DNA of 64,000 nt from Parageobacillus caldoxylosilyticus NBRC 107762 (GCF_000632715.1 NZ_BAWO01000031.1:1-64000); one strand, 5' to 3'. Positions 8,416 through 17,880 are shown, counted from the stretch's first letter. Program-made: numbers and translations. Notes: generated by a model from the letters alone, not told the origin.

Positions 8416-9340
8416 ATGTAGATGTCGAGTGCGAGGGATGTCTCTCTTTTTTCTGAGATAACAAGAGAACCGTCACCATAATGCAAACGGCTCCAATGGC
8501 TTGAAACAGACCGAACGGGACATGTAAAAAAGCAATCGAGGCTATTACGGCTGATAGCGGCTCTACGCTAGATAGCAAGCTCGATTCCGTCGGCGATAAG
8601 TAGCGAATGCTTTCGACAAATAATAAAAATGCGAATAAAGTGCCAAATACAACGACAAACAAGATAAGCAGCCACGTCTGTGCATCCCAGCGGACCAACG
8701 GCAGCGGAAAAGGAGGAACAACAAAACACATGACTCCCCCTCCGATGACCATTCCCCAACCGACAACGATGGTGGAGTGCCACTGTTTCAGCATCTGTGC
8801 CGAAGATAATGTATAAAAAGCTAAGGCAACACCAGAAAGAATTCCCCAACCAACAGATATCAATGGCACTTTTAATTCCCCGGTTGAACCGTTTGTAATT
8901 AATAGAAAAGTCCCTAAAAGAGCCAATACAATAGCAAACACCGCCTCTTTCGATGGACGATGCTTTTGGACAACCATGGCGTATAACACAATATAGACAG
9001 GAGCTAAATATTGCAATAATGTCGCCGTAGCGGCATTGCCCGTGGCGATCGATGCAAAATACGTATATTGCACTCCAAGCATGCCGAAAAACCCAAACAA
9101 TAGTAAGTTTACGATGCTTTTGGCGTCGGTCCAGATCGAAAATATCGCCATTCGTTTGCATGCCGCAAACAATAGCAACGCGCTTCCCGCCAGCATCATT
9201 CGCACCACGACAAGCCATTCTGCGGTTATTTGCTTTTCCTGAAATAACACTTGCGCCGCTGTTCCTGATAATCCCCAAAGCGCTGCACCGGTGATGACCA
9301 TCATTAGTCCTTTGATGCGACTAGAGACTTGTGTGGCCAT
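8414..9340 (-). CDS. EamA/DMT-family transporter (second of pair)
   Basis: A ten-helix drug/metabolite transporter built of two EamA repeats (308 residues; repeats about 12-140 and 155-295). The substrate cannot be told from sequence; members export amino acids, purines or other metabolites. The ATG at 9340 follows AAGGGGAG. A frame back to 9391 overlaps the upstream gene further and has no SD. The start overlaps the end of the preceding DMT gene by 20 bases, so the pair is one operon. Confidence 0.85.
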   Translation of the reverse strand: MATQVSSRIKGLMMVITGAALWGLSGTAAQVLFQEKQITAEWLVVVRMMLAGSALLLFAACKRMAIFSIWTDAKSIVNLLLFGFFGMLGVQYTYFASIATGNAATATLLQYLAPVYIVLYAMVVQKHRPSKEAVFAIVLALLGTFLLITNGSTGELKVPLISVGWGILSGVALAFYTLSSAQMLKQWHSTIVVGWGMVIGGGVMCFVVPPFPLPLVRWDAQTWLLILFVVVFGTLFAFLLFVESIRYLSPTESSLLSSVEPLSAVIASIAFLHVPFGLFQAIGAVCIMVTVLLLSQKKERHPSHSTST

Positions 9341-10253
9341 AATTCTCCCCTTCTTTTGACTGATGTTGATGGATAGGATGCTTAACGGCAATAAACACCC
9401 CTATGATAATCAGCAACCCGCCTACATAAAACGAAGCTGCAATTTGTTCATGTAAAAACAAAAAGCCAAAAACAGCGCCGACGAGCGGCTGAAAAAAGAA
9501 AAATAACGAGCCAATCCCGGCATCCATCATTTCCATTCCTTTATTCCAGAGAAAAAACGCCCCCGCGGTCGAAATAATCCCAAGATAAAGAACCCCAAAT
9601 ACGACGATCATGCTAGGAAAAGAAACGGGTTGTTCATATAACTCCCAAATCATAACCGGGGTAGTGAATAATAAAGCAAACAAAATGGCATAGGTTGTGA
9701 TCGTCAAGGCCGAAAAGCGGGTGGAAGCCACTTTCACGTACACAGATAAAAGCGCCCATGTCAGCGCCGCCCCAACTAACATCATATTCCCCCAAAATGA
9801 TGTCCCCCCGCTGTTGTCCAAACCGATGACGATGACAACCCCGATGGTAGCCAGCAAAAGAGCAAAAGCTTTTCTCAAGGTGATCCACTCATGTAAGACC
9901 AATCTTGCAAACAAGACAATAAACGCCGGAGTTGCCGACGTGATCAACGCCCCTGTATGCGCATCGGATAATTTGGTGCCGACAAATTGCAACGATATCG
10001 AAACAAAATAGCCAATAAAACCAATCCAACCTAGCAAAAGCCAATCTTGTTTTCGAAGGGATAGCCTCGCTTTTGTTTTATATTGATGGACTTTTAATAT
10101 CCCAAATAAAACAACGAACGCGATGGCATAACGAAGCCACACTAACGTAAACGGCGGAACGAAATCGAGGACATATTTGCTGACAACGTACATTCCGCCC
10201 CAAATGCTGGCTGCCAGCGATAAATAGAAGGCGCCGAAAAATGTATTTTTCAT
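9321..10253 (-). CDS. EamA/DMT-family transporter (first of pair)
   Basis: A 310-residue protein with ten predicted helices and two EamA repeats. It is clearly diverged from the downstream paralogue, so this is not a recent duplication. The start is ATG at 10253 behind GGAGGG. It is preceded by a structured leader (10254-10345). Substrate unknown. Confidence 0.85.
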   Translation of the reverse strand: MKNTFFGAFYLSLAASIWGGMYVVSKYVLDFVPPFTLVWLRYAIAFVVLFGILKVHQYKTKARLSLRKQDWLLLGWIGFIGYFVSISLQFVGTKLSDAHTGALITSATPAFIVLFARLVLHEWITLRKAFALLLATIGVVIVIGLDNSGGTSFWGNMMLVGAALTWALLSVYVKVASTRFSALTITTYAILFALLFTTPVMIWELYEQPVSFPSMIVVFGVLYLGIISTAGAFFLWNKGMEMMDAGIGSLFFFFQPLVGAVFGFLFLHEQIAASFYVGGLLIIIGVFIAVKHPIHQHQSKEGENYGHTSL

Positions 10254-10260
10254 TGAAACA

Positions 10261-10340
10261 ACCCTCCGTCTTCATCGGGATTGAAAAGCCGTCCTCCCTA
10301 AGACGAGGCGCGATTATTAGCTGCTTCCCCCGTCTTAGAA
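10261..10340 (-). promoter_or_regulatory. Structured 5' leader of the DMT operon
   Basis: On the minus strand CTAAGACGGGG (10338-10328) pairs with CCTCGTCTTAG (10308-10298), an 11-bp stem with one G-U pair. The short word GACGG recurs three times between the stem and the SD. It ends a few dozen bases before the start codon and looks like a cis-regulatory RNA or attenuator. I do not recognise it as a known riboswitch class. Confidence 0.4.
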
Positions 10341-10564
10341 GCGAGCCGCAGGTTGATCGTTTTCCAATAAATCGAAATACATTCTCATCGTTTCTCATCC
10401 TTTTCTCTATAATCATTTCATTTTGTTTCATTGTATCAAATTATCGTGAAATATACATTCATATTTTCCTAATTATTATGTATGTTGCGAAAAAGAATAG
10501 GCATTGCTGCTTATGGAAAAAATAGCAACATAGTTAGTAATTCACCCGAAGAAAGGTGTCCGCT

Positions 10565-11650
10565 GTGAATCATACTCCGTTAAGTACCGTTCAACTGATT
10601 TGTGTGTTTATGTTATTCATCGGGCTAATAAATCATGTCATTGTGCTCCCGTTGCTATTAGACGCAGCCGGTCGTGATGCGTGGATTTCGGCAACCATGG
10701 CCTTTGCTGCATTGCCGTTATGGCTTCCGCTTTTATATTTTGTCATGAAGCAATCCAATCAAATGCATTTATTCTTATGGTTAAAAACAGAATTTAAAAG
10801 TGTCATTGCATATTTCGTGGCTATTCTTGGAAGCCTATTATTACTGGTTATCGGCTATGTTACAGTCAACGACACGGTTACATTTATTACCACTACCTTC
10901 TTAACGCGTACACCTGATTGGGCCATTTTGTTAATCTTAACAGTGATGTGCTTTTATAACGCATATTATGGCATACCATCCATTGCAAAGACGGCGGTCA
11001 TTCTTTTACCGTTTGTCGTTATTTTTGGGATGTTAGTTGCGATCACAACTACGCCGCATAAAGATTATTCATTGTTAAAGCCAATTATGGAAAATGGCTT
11101 TACCCCTGTTTTAAAAGGGATGATCTATGCCGGTGCCGGAAATGTGGAAATTTTTCTTATTTTATTCATGCAACATTATCTTCCAGCTCGCTTTTCTTTT
11201 AAATCGCTGTTAATCATTAGTGTTCTCGCCGCAAGCTTAGGCATTGGTCCAACGATTGGCGCGATTATTGAATTTGGACCGAAACAAGCAGCGGATTTAC
11301 GTTACCCGGCCTTTGAAGAATGGGGATTGATCAGCTTTGGAACGTACATTGAATATCTTGATTTTCTTGCGGTTTATCAGTGGATGTCTGGAGCATTTAT
11401 CCGAATTTCCCTGGCTACTGCGCTCATCCCAGAGCTATTTCACGTAACGGATAAAAAAGCACGATTATGGATTTTGATCGTTATTTATATCACTATTTTT
11501 TTATTATCATTGCTTCCCATTAGCGACGACGAATTTTTAGATTTTCTATATCGATTTGTTTTACCGTTTTCGCTACTATCCATTCTATCTCTCTCTTTGC
11601 TTATTGGGATATTGGCACTCATTTCATATTTCAAAAAGAGGAGAGCTTAA
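10565..11650 (+). CDS. Spore germinant receptor subunit B (GerAB/GerKB family)
   Basis: Inner-membrane permease-like subunit of a GerA-type nutrient germinant receptor. About 361 residues with ten hydrophobic helices of the APC superfamily spore-permease type. The GTG at 10565 is chosen because AAAGGTG stands six bases before it; a GTG at 10556 overlaps that SD. First gene of a B-A-C operon. A weak sigma-G-like pair (TGTATC at 10432, CATTCAT at 10456) lies upstream, consistent with forespore expression but not decisive. Confidence 0.88.
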   Translation: MNHTPLSTVQLICVFMLFIGLINHVIVLPLLLDAAGRDAWISATMAFAALPLWLPLLYFVMKQSNQMHLFLWLKTEFKSVIAYFVAILGSLLLLVIGYVTVNDTVTFITTTFLTRTPDWAILLILTVMCFYNAYYGIPSIAKTAVILLPFVVIFGMLVAITTTPHKDYSLLKPIMENGFTPVLKGMIYAGAGNVEIFLILFMQHYLPARFSFKSLLIISVLAASLGIGPTIGAIIEFGPKQAADLRYPAFEEWGLISFGTYIEYLDFLAVYQWMSGAFIRISLATALIPELFHVTDKKARLWILIVIYITIFLLSLLPISDDEFLDFLYRFVLPFSLLSILSLSLLIGILALISYFKKRRA

Positions 11651-11652
11651 TC

Positions 11653-13179
11653 ATGCAGATTCCTTCAAGAGCGCCGCAAGTCAGAAATAATCCAAATGAT
11701 CATAGCGGACAGGAAACGCTCATTGTTTCCGAGCAAACGTTGCGGGATCATTATTCGAACTGTAAAGATGTCGCGATTCTTACCTCGACGATTCAACCAG
11801 CAAAAACCGCAAGCGGCACGCTTACCCTAGTGTTTGTCTATTGCGAGGAGCTGTGTGACACTCAGCTGATGAAACAGGTCATATTTCCAATGTTTCGTGA
11901 AATGTGCCGTAAATATCCTTGCCAGTCGGTGGAGGAAATTGAAGCAAACAAACTGATGCCAATGGAGCTGCTTGGAAAAGAAGTGCTGGTGGATGATCTA
12001 GACTATCTTCTCTTTAACGGTGATTTATTAGTCTACTTTCAAGAAGCGGATGTTTTATATTCCCTTACGCTTGCCAATCCGCCCAACCGCGACCCGGAAG
12101 AACCGAACACGGAAGTGTCGATCCGCGGCCCGAAAGACGGTTTTATTGAGGAAATTTCGAAAAACGTCGCGCTTATCCGCAAGCGAATTAAATCCCATAA
12201 GCTCTGTTATGAACAATTTATCGTCGGAACAAGAAGCCAAACAAAAGTGGGATTAATGTACATAGAGGACATCGCGAATCGTGAAATGATTCATGAAGTG
12301 AAAAAAAGAATTTTACAGCTAAATATTGATTCCCTGACGAGTACCAATCAGTTGGAAGAGTTGCTTGGCGACAAACGATTCTCTCTGTTTCCGTTATTTG
12401 CCTACACAGGACGGCCGGATTTTGCTGTGAATAGTTTATTGAATGGAAGATTTATCATCCTGTTAGACGGTGCTCCTACCGTCATTATTGGTCCGGGAAA
12501 CTTATTGTTTTTACTGAATACATCGGAAGATAACGCTACAAACCCTATCTTTGTCATTTTTCAGAGAATCCTTCGCTTCATGGGAATCTCATTGGCTATT
12601 TACTTACCTGGATTTTGGACCGCCTTATTATCGTTTCATCCAGGAGAAATACCATTCACTCTCTTAGGAACGGTTGTGCTTTCCAGGCAAGGAGTGCCAT
12701 TGCCTGTTCCACTGGAAATGTTTATCATGGTGGGGCTGTTCGAAATTGTTAAAGAAGCGGGTATGCGCTTACCGTTAGCGGTTGGCCAAACATTATCGAT
12801 TGTCGGCGGATTGATTATTGGGCAAGCGGCTATCAGCGCTGGCTTATTCACACCGGGAAGCCTTGTTGTTGCGGCCATTGCCGTGGTCGCTTCGTTTACA
12901 TTAGTGAATCAAAATTTGTCAGGAACCGTGGCGCTATTGCGTTTTATTGTCTTAATCGCTTCTTCTGTATTAGGGTTATTTGGGTTTATCGTTTCTTTAT
13001 TTATACTTTTAACATATGTGGCGAATTTAAAAATATTTGGAATTCCGTATCTTATGCCTCTCTCTCCTCCAACCATGGATATTTTCAAAACCTTAATTCC
13101 GAATGGTTGGAAAAAATTCAAAAAGAGAGCAGGTTTGGTAAAACCGCAGGACGATACACCAAGGGGGGAAGCGAATTGA
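11653..13179 (+). CDS. Spore germinant receptor subunit A (GerAA/GerKA family)
   Basis: A 508-residue subunit of the germinant receptor in the spore inner membrane. A soluble N-terminal domain of about 270 residues precedes a membrane domain of roughly five or six helices with typical GerA motifs (FLNTSED, LPGFWTALLSFHPGEIPFTL). The ATG at 11653 follows GAGGAGAG and starts two bases after the B-subunit stop. Its TGA overlaps the TTG start of subunit C. Confidence 0.92.
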   Translation: MQIPSRAPQVRNNPNDHSGQETLIVSEQTLRDHYSNCKDVAILTSTIQPAKTASGTLTLVFVYCEELCDTQLMKQVIFPMFREMCRKYPCQSVEEIEANKLMPMELLGKEVLVDDLDYLLFNGDLLVYFQEADVLYSLTLANPPNRDPEEPNTEVSIRGPKDGFIEEISKNVALIRKRIKSHKLCYEQFIVGTRSQTKVGLMYIEDIANREMIHEVKKRILQLNIDSLTSTNQLEELLGDKRFSLFPLFAYTGRPDFAVNSLLNGRFIILLDGAPTVIIGPGNLLFLLNTSEDNATNPIFVIFQRILRFMGISLAIYLPGFWTALLSFHPGEIPFTLLGTVVLSRQGVPLPVPLEMFIMVGLFEIVKEAGMRLPLAVGQTLSIVGGLIIGQAAISAGLFTPGSLVVAAIAVVASFTLVNQNLSGTVALLRFIVLIASSVLGLFGFIVSLFILLTYVANLKIFGIPYLMPLSPPTMDIFKTLIPNGWKKFKKRAGLVKPQDDTPRGEAN

Positions 13180-14321
13180 ATTTCAAAACCGCCTTTCCCT
13201 TTATGATTTCTATATTCTTGTTAACAGGATGCTGGGGATCGCAAAATATTGATCATCTTTTTTATGTCGGTGCAATCGGTATTGATTATAAGGATAATCG
13301 GTTTATCGTTTATGTGGCCTTCACTAGCTTTACCGGATTAGCGAAAGTCGAGTCTGGAGGTGCCCTTGAAAAATCCGGCATTGCCGTTGGAAAAGTAGAA
13401 GGCGAAACGTTTAATATCGCAACCGATAATCTGTATCCTTCTATTCAGCGAATGGTATCATGGGCGCATGTGAAAAGTATCGTGTTTACAAAAAGAGCGC
13501 TGAAGAAAGTAGTGCTAGAAGACGTCTTAGACGTTTTAGACCGATATAACGAAATTAGGCATACACTATGGGTTTATGTGACAGATGAGCCGATAACAAA
13601 ACTTTTTTTTGGGGCAGCACCACTTTTGCATACATCGCCATACTATTCTTTATTAGCCAATCCTAGTGAAATTTTCAATCAAAGTTCATTTATTCAGCTG
13701 ATTCGCTTAAATCGCTTTGAAGCTGATATGCGTGAAGATTCCAAAACAGTGCGACTTCCTTATCTCAGCATTACTACGCGCCATTGGAAGGAGGGAAAAA
13801 AAGAAAAACCGATGTTAAATTTAAAAGGAATGTGCTTTATACACGATGATGAACTTCAAAAATGTTTTGATCGCTCTAAGTTGCTAGGAATCAGATGGCT
13901 TGAAAAACAAATAAAAAGAACCCCTATTTATGTAAAAAAAGGAAACAAAGTCGTTGCATCAATCGTTGTTCTTAAACCTAAGTCAAAAATTTCCTATCAG
14001 CGCAAAGGATATACTCCTGTATTTAACATAGAGGTAACCGCCAAAGGAAGTGTGATTGAGTTAAGGGAAAAATTAACGGAAAAACAATTAGTTCGTTTGG
14101 CGCAAAAAACGGTGGAAGATGAAATAAGAAGTCTCTACAAGCTAGGGCTAAAATATGATATTGATACCCTTAACCTCTCTGAAGCCATGTATCGCCAAAA
14201 GCCAGAAGATTGGAAGAAGTTTTCCAAAAACGGAGAGATTCCATTAACAGACGAAAGTTTAAAAAAGATTAAAGTAAAAATCTCCATTAATACATTTGGG
14301 AAAGAAAAATTGAAATACTGA
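13176..14321 (+). CDS. Spore germinant receptor lipoprotein subunit C (GerAC/GerKC family)
   Basis: A lipoprotein subunit, 381 residues. The signal peptide ends in the lipobox LLTGC with the acylated Cys at 19, followed by WGSQNIDHL, the usual GerAC start. The rest is the three-domain GerAC fold on the outer face of the spore inner membrane. The start is TTG at 13176 behind AAGGGGGGAAG. The ATG at 13107 would put 23 hydrophilic residues before the signal peptide. The start codon overlaps the A-subunit stop by four bases. Confidence 0.9.
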   Translation: MNFKTAFPFMISIFLLTGCWGSQNIDHLFYVGAIGIDYKDNRFIVYVAFTSFTGLAKVESGGALEKSGIAVGKVEGETFNIATDNLYPSIQRMVSWAHVKSIVFTKRALKKVVLEDVLDVLDRYNEIRHTLWVYVTDEPITKLFFGAAPLLHTSPYYSLLANPSEIFNQSSFIQLIRLNRFEADMREDSKTVRLPYLSITTRHWKEGKKEKPMLNLKGMCFIHDDELQKCFDRSKLLGIRWLEKQIKRTPIYVKKGNKVVASIVVLKPKSKISYQRKGYTPVFNIEVTAKGSVIELREKLTEKQLVRLAQKTVEDEIRSLYKLGLKYDIDTLNLSEAMYRQKPEDWKKFSKNGEIPLTDESLKKIKVKISINTFGKEKLKY

Positions 14322-14612
14322 TGTATCGTGGACCTCTCTCCTAAATAATGCTGATTTGCATCATTGTGATATGGTGCAGCTTCCTTCCGCTGCTTGGGGT
14401 ACTCACGAGGTGGTTACCAAAAGAAAAACCGCTCGTTTCTCAATAGGCGAAAAGGCTGTCTTCCGTAAGAAACGGAGACAGCCTCCATTGGTTTGTAAGA
14501 AGCGGATGGGCCAGCTTCCATCGTACAATGATCATTTTACCTATATGAATAACTATTTCACATGTTGGGTTGAACCTTTTCCTAAACCGTAGCTTGTAAA
14601 AAAGAGGAAGTA
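14322..14612. other. Intergenic stretch, no gene seen
   Basis: An open frame at 14356-14592 has no SD and is low in protein character. The only clear signal is the hairpin at 14453-14484. Confidence 0.5.
14453..14484 (-). terminator. Hairpin, probable terminator of the DUF6501-like gene
   Basis: A 9-bp arm AGGCTGTCT/AGACAGCCT extended by CCGT/ACGG across a one-base bulge. The T-rich tail lies on the minus side. Confidence 0.6.
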
Positions 14613-14828
14613 TTACTTCTCCTCACGCACTTCCTCAAAATAATCTTTATAAAACCCGCCAATTTTTCCGGTGTTATCAATAATAAAATAAAATTCTTCC
14701 GTTTCGTTTTTCACTTCATACGTTTTTCCTGGTGTTAGCACATGATCAACGATGTATTTTTCCGCGTTTGTATGTACACATTTCACTTTTTTTAACGTTG
14801 GGCGTTTTAACCAAGTTTGATGAATCAT
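14613..14828 (-). CDS. Small DUF6501-like protein
   Basis: A 71-residue soluble protein, rich in aromatic and charged residues, with VKCVHTNAEKY and a GKIGGFYKDYF segment near the C terminus. I associate it with the Bacillaceae family DUF6501, function unknown. The ATG at 14828 follows AAGGGGAG. The frame back to 14912 lacks an SD. Confidence 0.65.
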   Translation of the reverse strand: MIHQTWLKRPTLKKVKCVHTNAEKYIVDHVLTPGKTYEVKNETEEFYFIIDNTGKIGGFYKDYFEEVREEK

Positions 14829-14988
14829 GTTCGACTCCCCTTTTTCTGTCATCATTACTACTCCCATTTTAGCGATATTTCGATTCGGCTGCAATATCAA
14901 AAGAATGGCCATTCACAGTTTTTGATGAATGGAAGTACTGTTGGGCATGCTATGGATGAAAGTTTTTCAAAATAAGGGAGGAGACACG

Positions 14989-15162
14989 ATGGAAAAACGC
15001 CCGAGCGAGCGTCAATTCCAACAAGATGTCAAGCAATACAACATGGATAACGTGATCAACGCGCCAAAAAACTACGTATATCGGGTCGGATACGAAGCAT
15101 CAAGCGGCAATCCGACCGGAAATCATGACGAAGCGAAAAAAACGCGCGATTTGCAACAATAA
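14989..15162 (+). CDS. Small hydrophilic protein, unknown
   Basis: A 57-residue hydrophilic protein with no membrane segment. A strong SD (AAGGGAGGAG) stands before the ATG at 14989; the frame back to 14929 adds residues without one. The Asn/Gly-rich C-terminal half resembles small sporulation-associated proteins in general character only. I do not recognise the family. Confidence 0.65.
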   Translation: MEKRPSERQFQQDVKQYNMDNVINAPKNYVYRVGYEASSGNPTGNHDEAKKTRDLQQ

Positions 15163-15192
15163 ACGAGAATGCCTATTTGGTATTCTCGTTTA
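15162..15192. terminator. Bidirectional terminator
   Basis: A 12-bp stem AACGAGAATGCC/GGTATTCTCGTT (one G-T pair) between convergent small genes, with T-rich flanks. Confidence 0.8.
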
Positions 15193-15378
15193 TTTGTTTA
15201 AGACAGCTTCAAACTCGATGATTCTGCCACACGGTTCAATGACCGTTTCCCCGTTTTTCTGCACTTCACGGAAAATCGGCCGTTCTATGCGGCGAATGGG
15301 GCGATATCCTTCTGCTTTTATGCGCTTGAGACATTCGTCAATCGTTTCCTGTTCTTCGACGACAAAAATTTTTTTCAT
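15190..15378 (-). CDS. NETI-motif protein
   Basis: A 62-residue protein matching the NETI family (here variant QETIDECLKRIKAEGY, then RRIERPIFREV and EPCGRIIEFE). Role unknown; widespread in Bacillaceae. The ATG at 15378 follows GAAAGGAGGG. The longer frame to 15582 is shadow of the next gene. Confidence 0.8.
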   Translation of the reverse strand: MKKIFVVEEQETIDECLKRIKAEGYRPIRRIERPIFREVQKNGETVIEPCGRIIEFEAVLNK

Positions 15379-15430
15379 TACTATAATCCCTCCTTTCTTT
15401 TTATCATCACCTATTTCGCTGCAAAAAACA

Positions 15431-15457
15431 AACCGAACGCGATGGCAGCGTTCGGTT
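15431..15457 (-). terminator. Terminator of the DUF2639-like gene
   Basis: A 10-bp stem AACCGAACGC/GCGTTCGGTT overlapping the stop codon, with TTTGTTTTTT on the minus side. Confidence 0.8.
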
Positions 15458-15605
15458 AACGGATTTTCTGTACATATTTTTTGTACAGTCCATACAAAAT
15501 GGCAGTTTTGTATGTTTCCACTTTTTTTCTTTCCACAGGATGATAGCGAACTCCTGCCTCTTTCAACTGTTGAACGAGCCAACCTTTGGAACCGAAATAA
15601 GCCAT
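15456..15605 (-). CDS. DUF2639/YflJ-like small protein
   Basis: A 49-residue basic protein starting MAYFGSKGWLVQQLKE and continuing HPVERKKVETYKTAIL. This is the pattern I know from B. subtilis YflJ (DUF2639), function unknown. The ATG at 15605 follows AAGGGGGA. Its gene ends at the hairpin above, upstream of the NETI gene. Confidence 0.75.
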   Translation of the reverse strand: MAYFGSKGWLVQQLKEAGVRYHPVERKKVETYKTAILYGLYKKYVQKIR

Positions 15606-15667
15606 AAGCATCCCCCTTTTTCTGTTGCTTGTCCTATATATACGGCGAAAAACAAAAAAACAGAACT

Positions 15668-15702
15668 AAAAAACGGATTGGCGTCATTGCCAATCCGTTT
15701 TT
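15668..15702 (-). terminator. Terminator of the penicillin-binding protein gene
   Basis: A 14-bp stem AAAAACGGATTGGC/GCCAATCCGTTTTT with a 6-base loop, right after the stop codon. Confidence 0.88.
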
Positions 15703-17800
15703 AATCATCTTCTTCATCGTTATCATGTTTATGGCCTTTTCCTTTTCCTTTTTCTTTTTGTTTCTTTTCATGTTTGTCATGCCAGTGATGTCGTCGTTTT
15801 TCCTTCTCTCTTTTTTCTTTCGGGCCGTGTTCATGTTTTCGTTTCTCTTCTTTTTTCTGTTTTTCTTCTTCTTTCTTTTGTTTATGCCATTGTTGCCATT
15901 GTTTCTGTTCTTTCTTTAAAGCCGGGTAGGCAAATGATTGCGCCGGTGTGCCTTCGAGCGCTTTTTCCATGATTTCACGGAAAATAACAGCGACGGTCTG
16001 GCTACTTGTCGTTTGTAAATAATGGCGTTTATCGGTACGATCATATCCAAGCCAGACAGCTCCGACAAGCTGTGGAGTATAGCCAACCATCCATTGATCT
16101 TTTACCCCATTTACTCCGTCTACTGGAACTTGGGTTGAACCTGTTTTTCCCGCTAACGCTCTTCCAGGAATGCGTGCGCGTTTCCCTGTTCCTTCTTTTA
16201 CGACCCCTTCGAGCATAAACGTTATTTTTTGTGCCACTTCTTTTGATGTGACGCGCACATCATGTGGTTTCCATTTCGCTATCTCGTTGCCGTTTTTGTC
16301 GACTATTTTTGTAATAATGTGCGCGTCTGTTCGCACGCCATCATTCGGAAACACGGAATACGCTTCAGCCATTTGCAATGGGGATACGCCCTGCCGCATT
16401 CCGCCTAATGCGACTCCTAAATAATGATCTTTTTCGTCCAAAGGAATCCCAAACCGTCGCAACGCATCGATTCCTTTTTCCAATCCGATTTGATCCAAAA
16501 GCCATACAGCAGGAACGTTCAGCGAATCAATGACCGCCTCATACATCGTGACACTTCCGCGGTATGTATGGTCATAGTTTTCCGGGCGGTAACCGTTAAA
16601 TTCGACCGGCTCATCTTTTAATTCGTCAAATATATGATATCCTTGTTCTAACGCAGGCGTATACACGGCAAGCGGCTTCATTGTTGACCCCGGCTGGCGT
16701 TGTAGTTGCGTCGCCCGGTTAAACCCGCGGAATACATGCTCGCCGCGCCCCCCAATTAACGCCTTGATCCCGCCTGTTTTCGGATCTAGAAGCACCGCAC
16801 CGCTTTGGACAAGCTGATCGTCCGTTCCCTGCGGAAACAAAGCGTCGTTTTGATACACGGTTTCTAACGCCTCTTGCATGCGCGGGTTCAACTCCGTATA
16901 AATATGAAGCCCCCCGGACAGCACTTCACTTTGTGTGACATGGTAGCGCGCGATCGCCTCTTCGATCAGCTGATCCACATAATACGGATATTTACCTTTG
17001 TATGGGTCTGGTTTTTTTTCTTTTTGAATCACCATTTTTTCATTCTTGGCGTGCAAAAATGTCTGCTCATCAATATAGCCTTGTTCCTTCATCAGCTGAA
17101 GTACAACGTTTCTTCTGGCAATTGCCTTCCCATAATGACTGGCCGGCGACAAGGCGGACGGGGCTTTAATCAGCCCGGCAAGCAGCGCCGCTTCGCTGAC
17201 GGTTAATTTGGAAACGTCTTTGCCAAAGTACGTTTTCGCAGCGCTTTGCACCCCCCACGCCCCCTCACCGAAATATACGCGGTTTACATACATCTCCAAA
17301 ATTTGTTGTTTGGAATACGTGCGCTCGATTTTTTTGGCAATAAACCATTCCTGCCATTTTCGCCACAACGTTTTTTCGTTCGTTAAAAACACGTTTTTGG
17401 CAAGCTGTTGGGTAATGGTGCTTCCGCCTTCGGTCCATCCGCCTGCTTTTATGTCGCGAAAAAGCGCTCGCAGCATTCCATAATAATCAATGCCATGGTG
17501 TTGATAAAAACGACGGTCTTCGGTCGCCACCACCGCTTCAAGAAAATGATTAGGAATTCGTTCGATCGGTACCTCCTCCATCTTCGATGAGGAAATTTTG
17601 CTGGCGACGCGGCCATTTTGGTCATAAATGATGGTCGGAGCCGGCAGCGGTTTTTGCAACGCGCTTATATCTCTTGTCGCGATATACCATTGCATCGTTA
17701 AATAGACGCCGACGATAAAAACCGCGAACACAACTCCAGTAAGCAGCCAATGCCTTTTCCGTTTGTTTTTTCTTGCTTGCCATCGGCTTTGTTGTTCCAA
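15701..17800 (-). CDS. Bifunctional class A penicillin-binding protein (PBP2d/PbpG-like)
   Basis: Polymerises lipid II and crosslinks peptidoglycan outside the membrane. The 699-residue protein has a basic N terminus and one helix (about 18-38). The GT51 domain carries VATEDRRFY (catalytic E94) and GGSTITQQLAKN. The transpeptidase domain carries SxxK at S372, S-L-N and K552-T-G-S. The last 60 residues, after about 640, are an extremely charged Lys/Glu/His tail. The start is TTG at 17800 behind GGGGGGGAT. PbpG is a sporulation-linked PBP in B. subtilis; this assignment is by overall similarity and could be another class A member. Confidence 0.88.
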   Translation of the reverse strand: MEQQSRWQARKNKRKRHWLLTGVVFAVFIVGVYLTMQWYIATRDISALQKPLPAPTIIYDQNGRVASKISSSKMEEVPIERIPNHFLEAVVATEDRRFYQHHGIDYYGMLRALFRDIKAGGWTEGGSTITQQLAKNVFLTNEKTLWRKWQEWFIAKKIERTYSKQQILEMYVNRVYFGEGAWGVQSAAKTYFGKDVSKLTVSEAALLAGLIKAPSALSPASHYGKAIARRNVVLQLMKEQGYIDEQTFLHAKNEKMVIQKEKKPDPYKGKYPYYVDQLIEEAIARYHVTQSEVLSGGLHIYTELNPRMQEALETVYQNDALFPQGTDDQLVQSGAVLLDPKTGGIKALIGGRGEHVFRGFNRATQLQRQPGSTMKPLAVYTPALEQGYHIFDELKDEPVEFNGYRPENYDHTYRGSVTMYEAVIDSLNVPAVWLLDQIGLEKGIDALRRFGIPLDEKDHYLGVALGGMRQGVSPLQMAEAYSVFPNDGVRTDAHIITKIVDKNGNEIAKWKPHDVRVTSKEVAQKITFMLEGVVKEGTGKRARIPGRALAGKTGSTQVPVDGVNGVKDQWMVGYTPQLVGAVWLGYDRTDKRHYLQTTSSQTVAVIFREIMEKALEGTPAQSFAYPALKKEQKQWQQWHKQKKEEEKQKKEEKRKHEHGPKEKREKEKRRHHWHDKHEKKQKEKGKGKGHKHDNDEEDD

Positions 17801-17880
17801 CGAAATCCCCCCCTACTCCATCACTTTTATACCATTCGAAGCAACACTCCTTTTTCCGTACATTGTCCATCAGAAAAAAT

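Noticed and set aside
14356..14592. 78-codon plus-strand frame after the germination operon
   Set aside because: No SD, crosses a terminator hairpin, no protein character.
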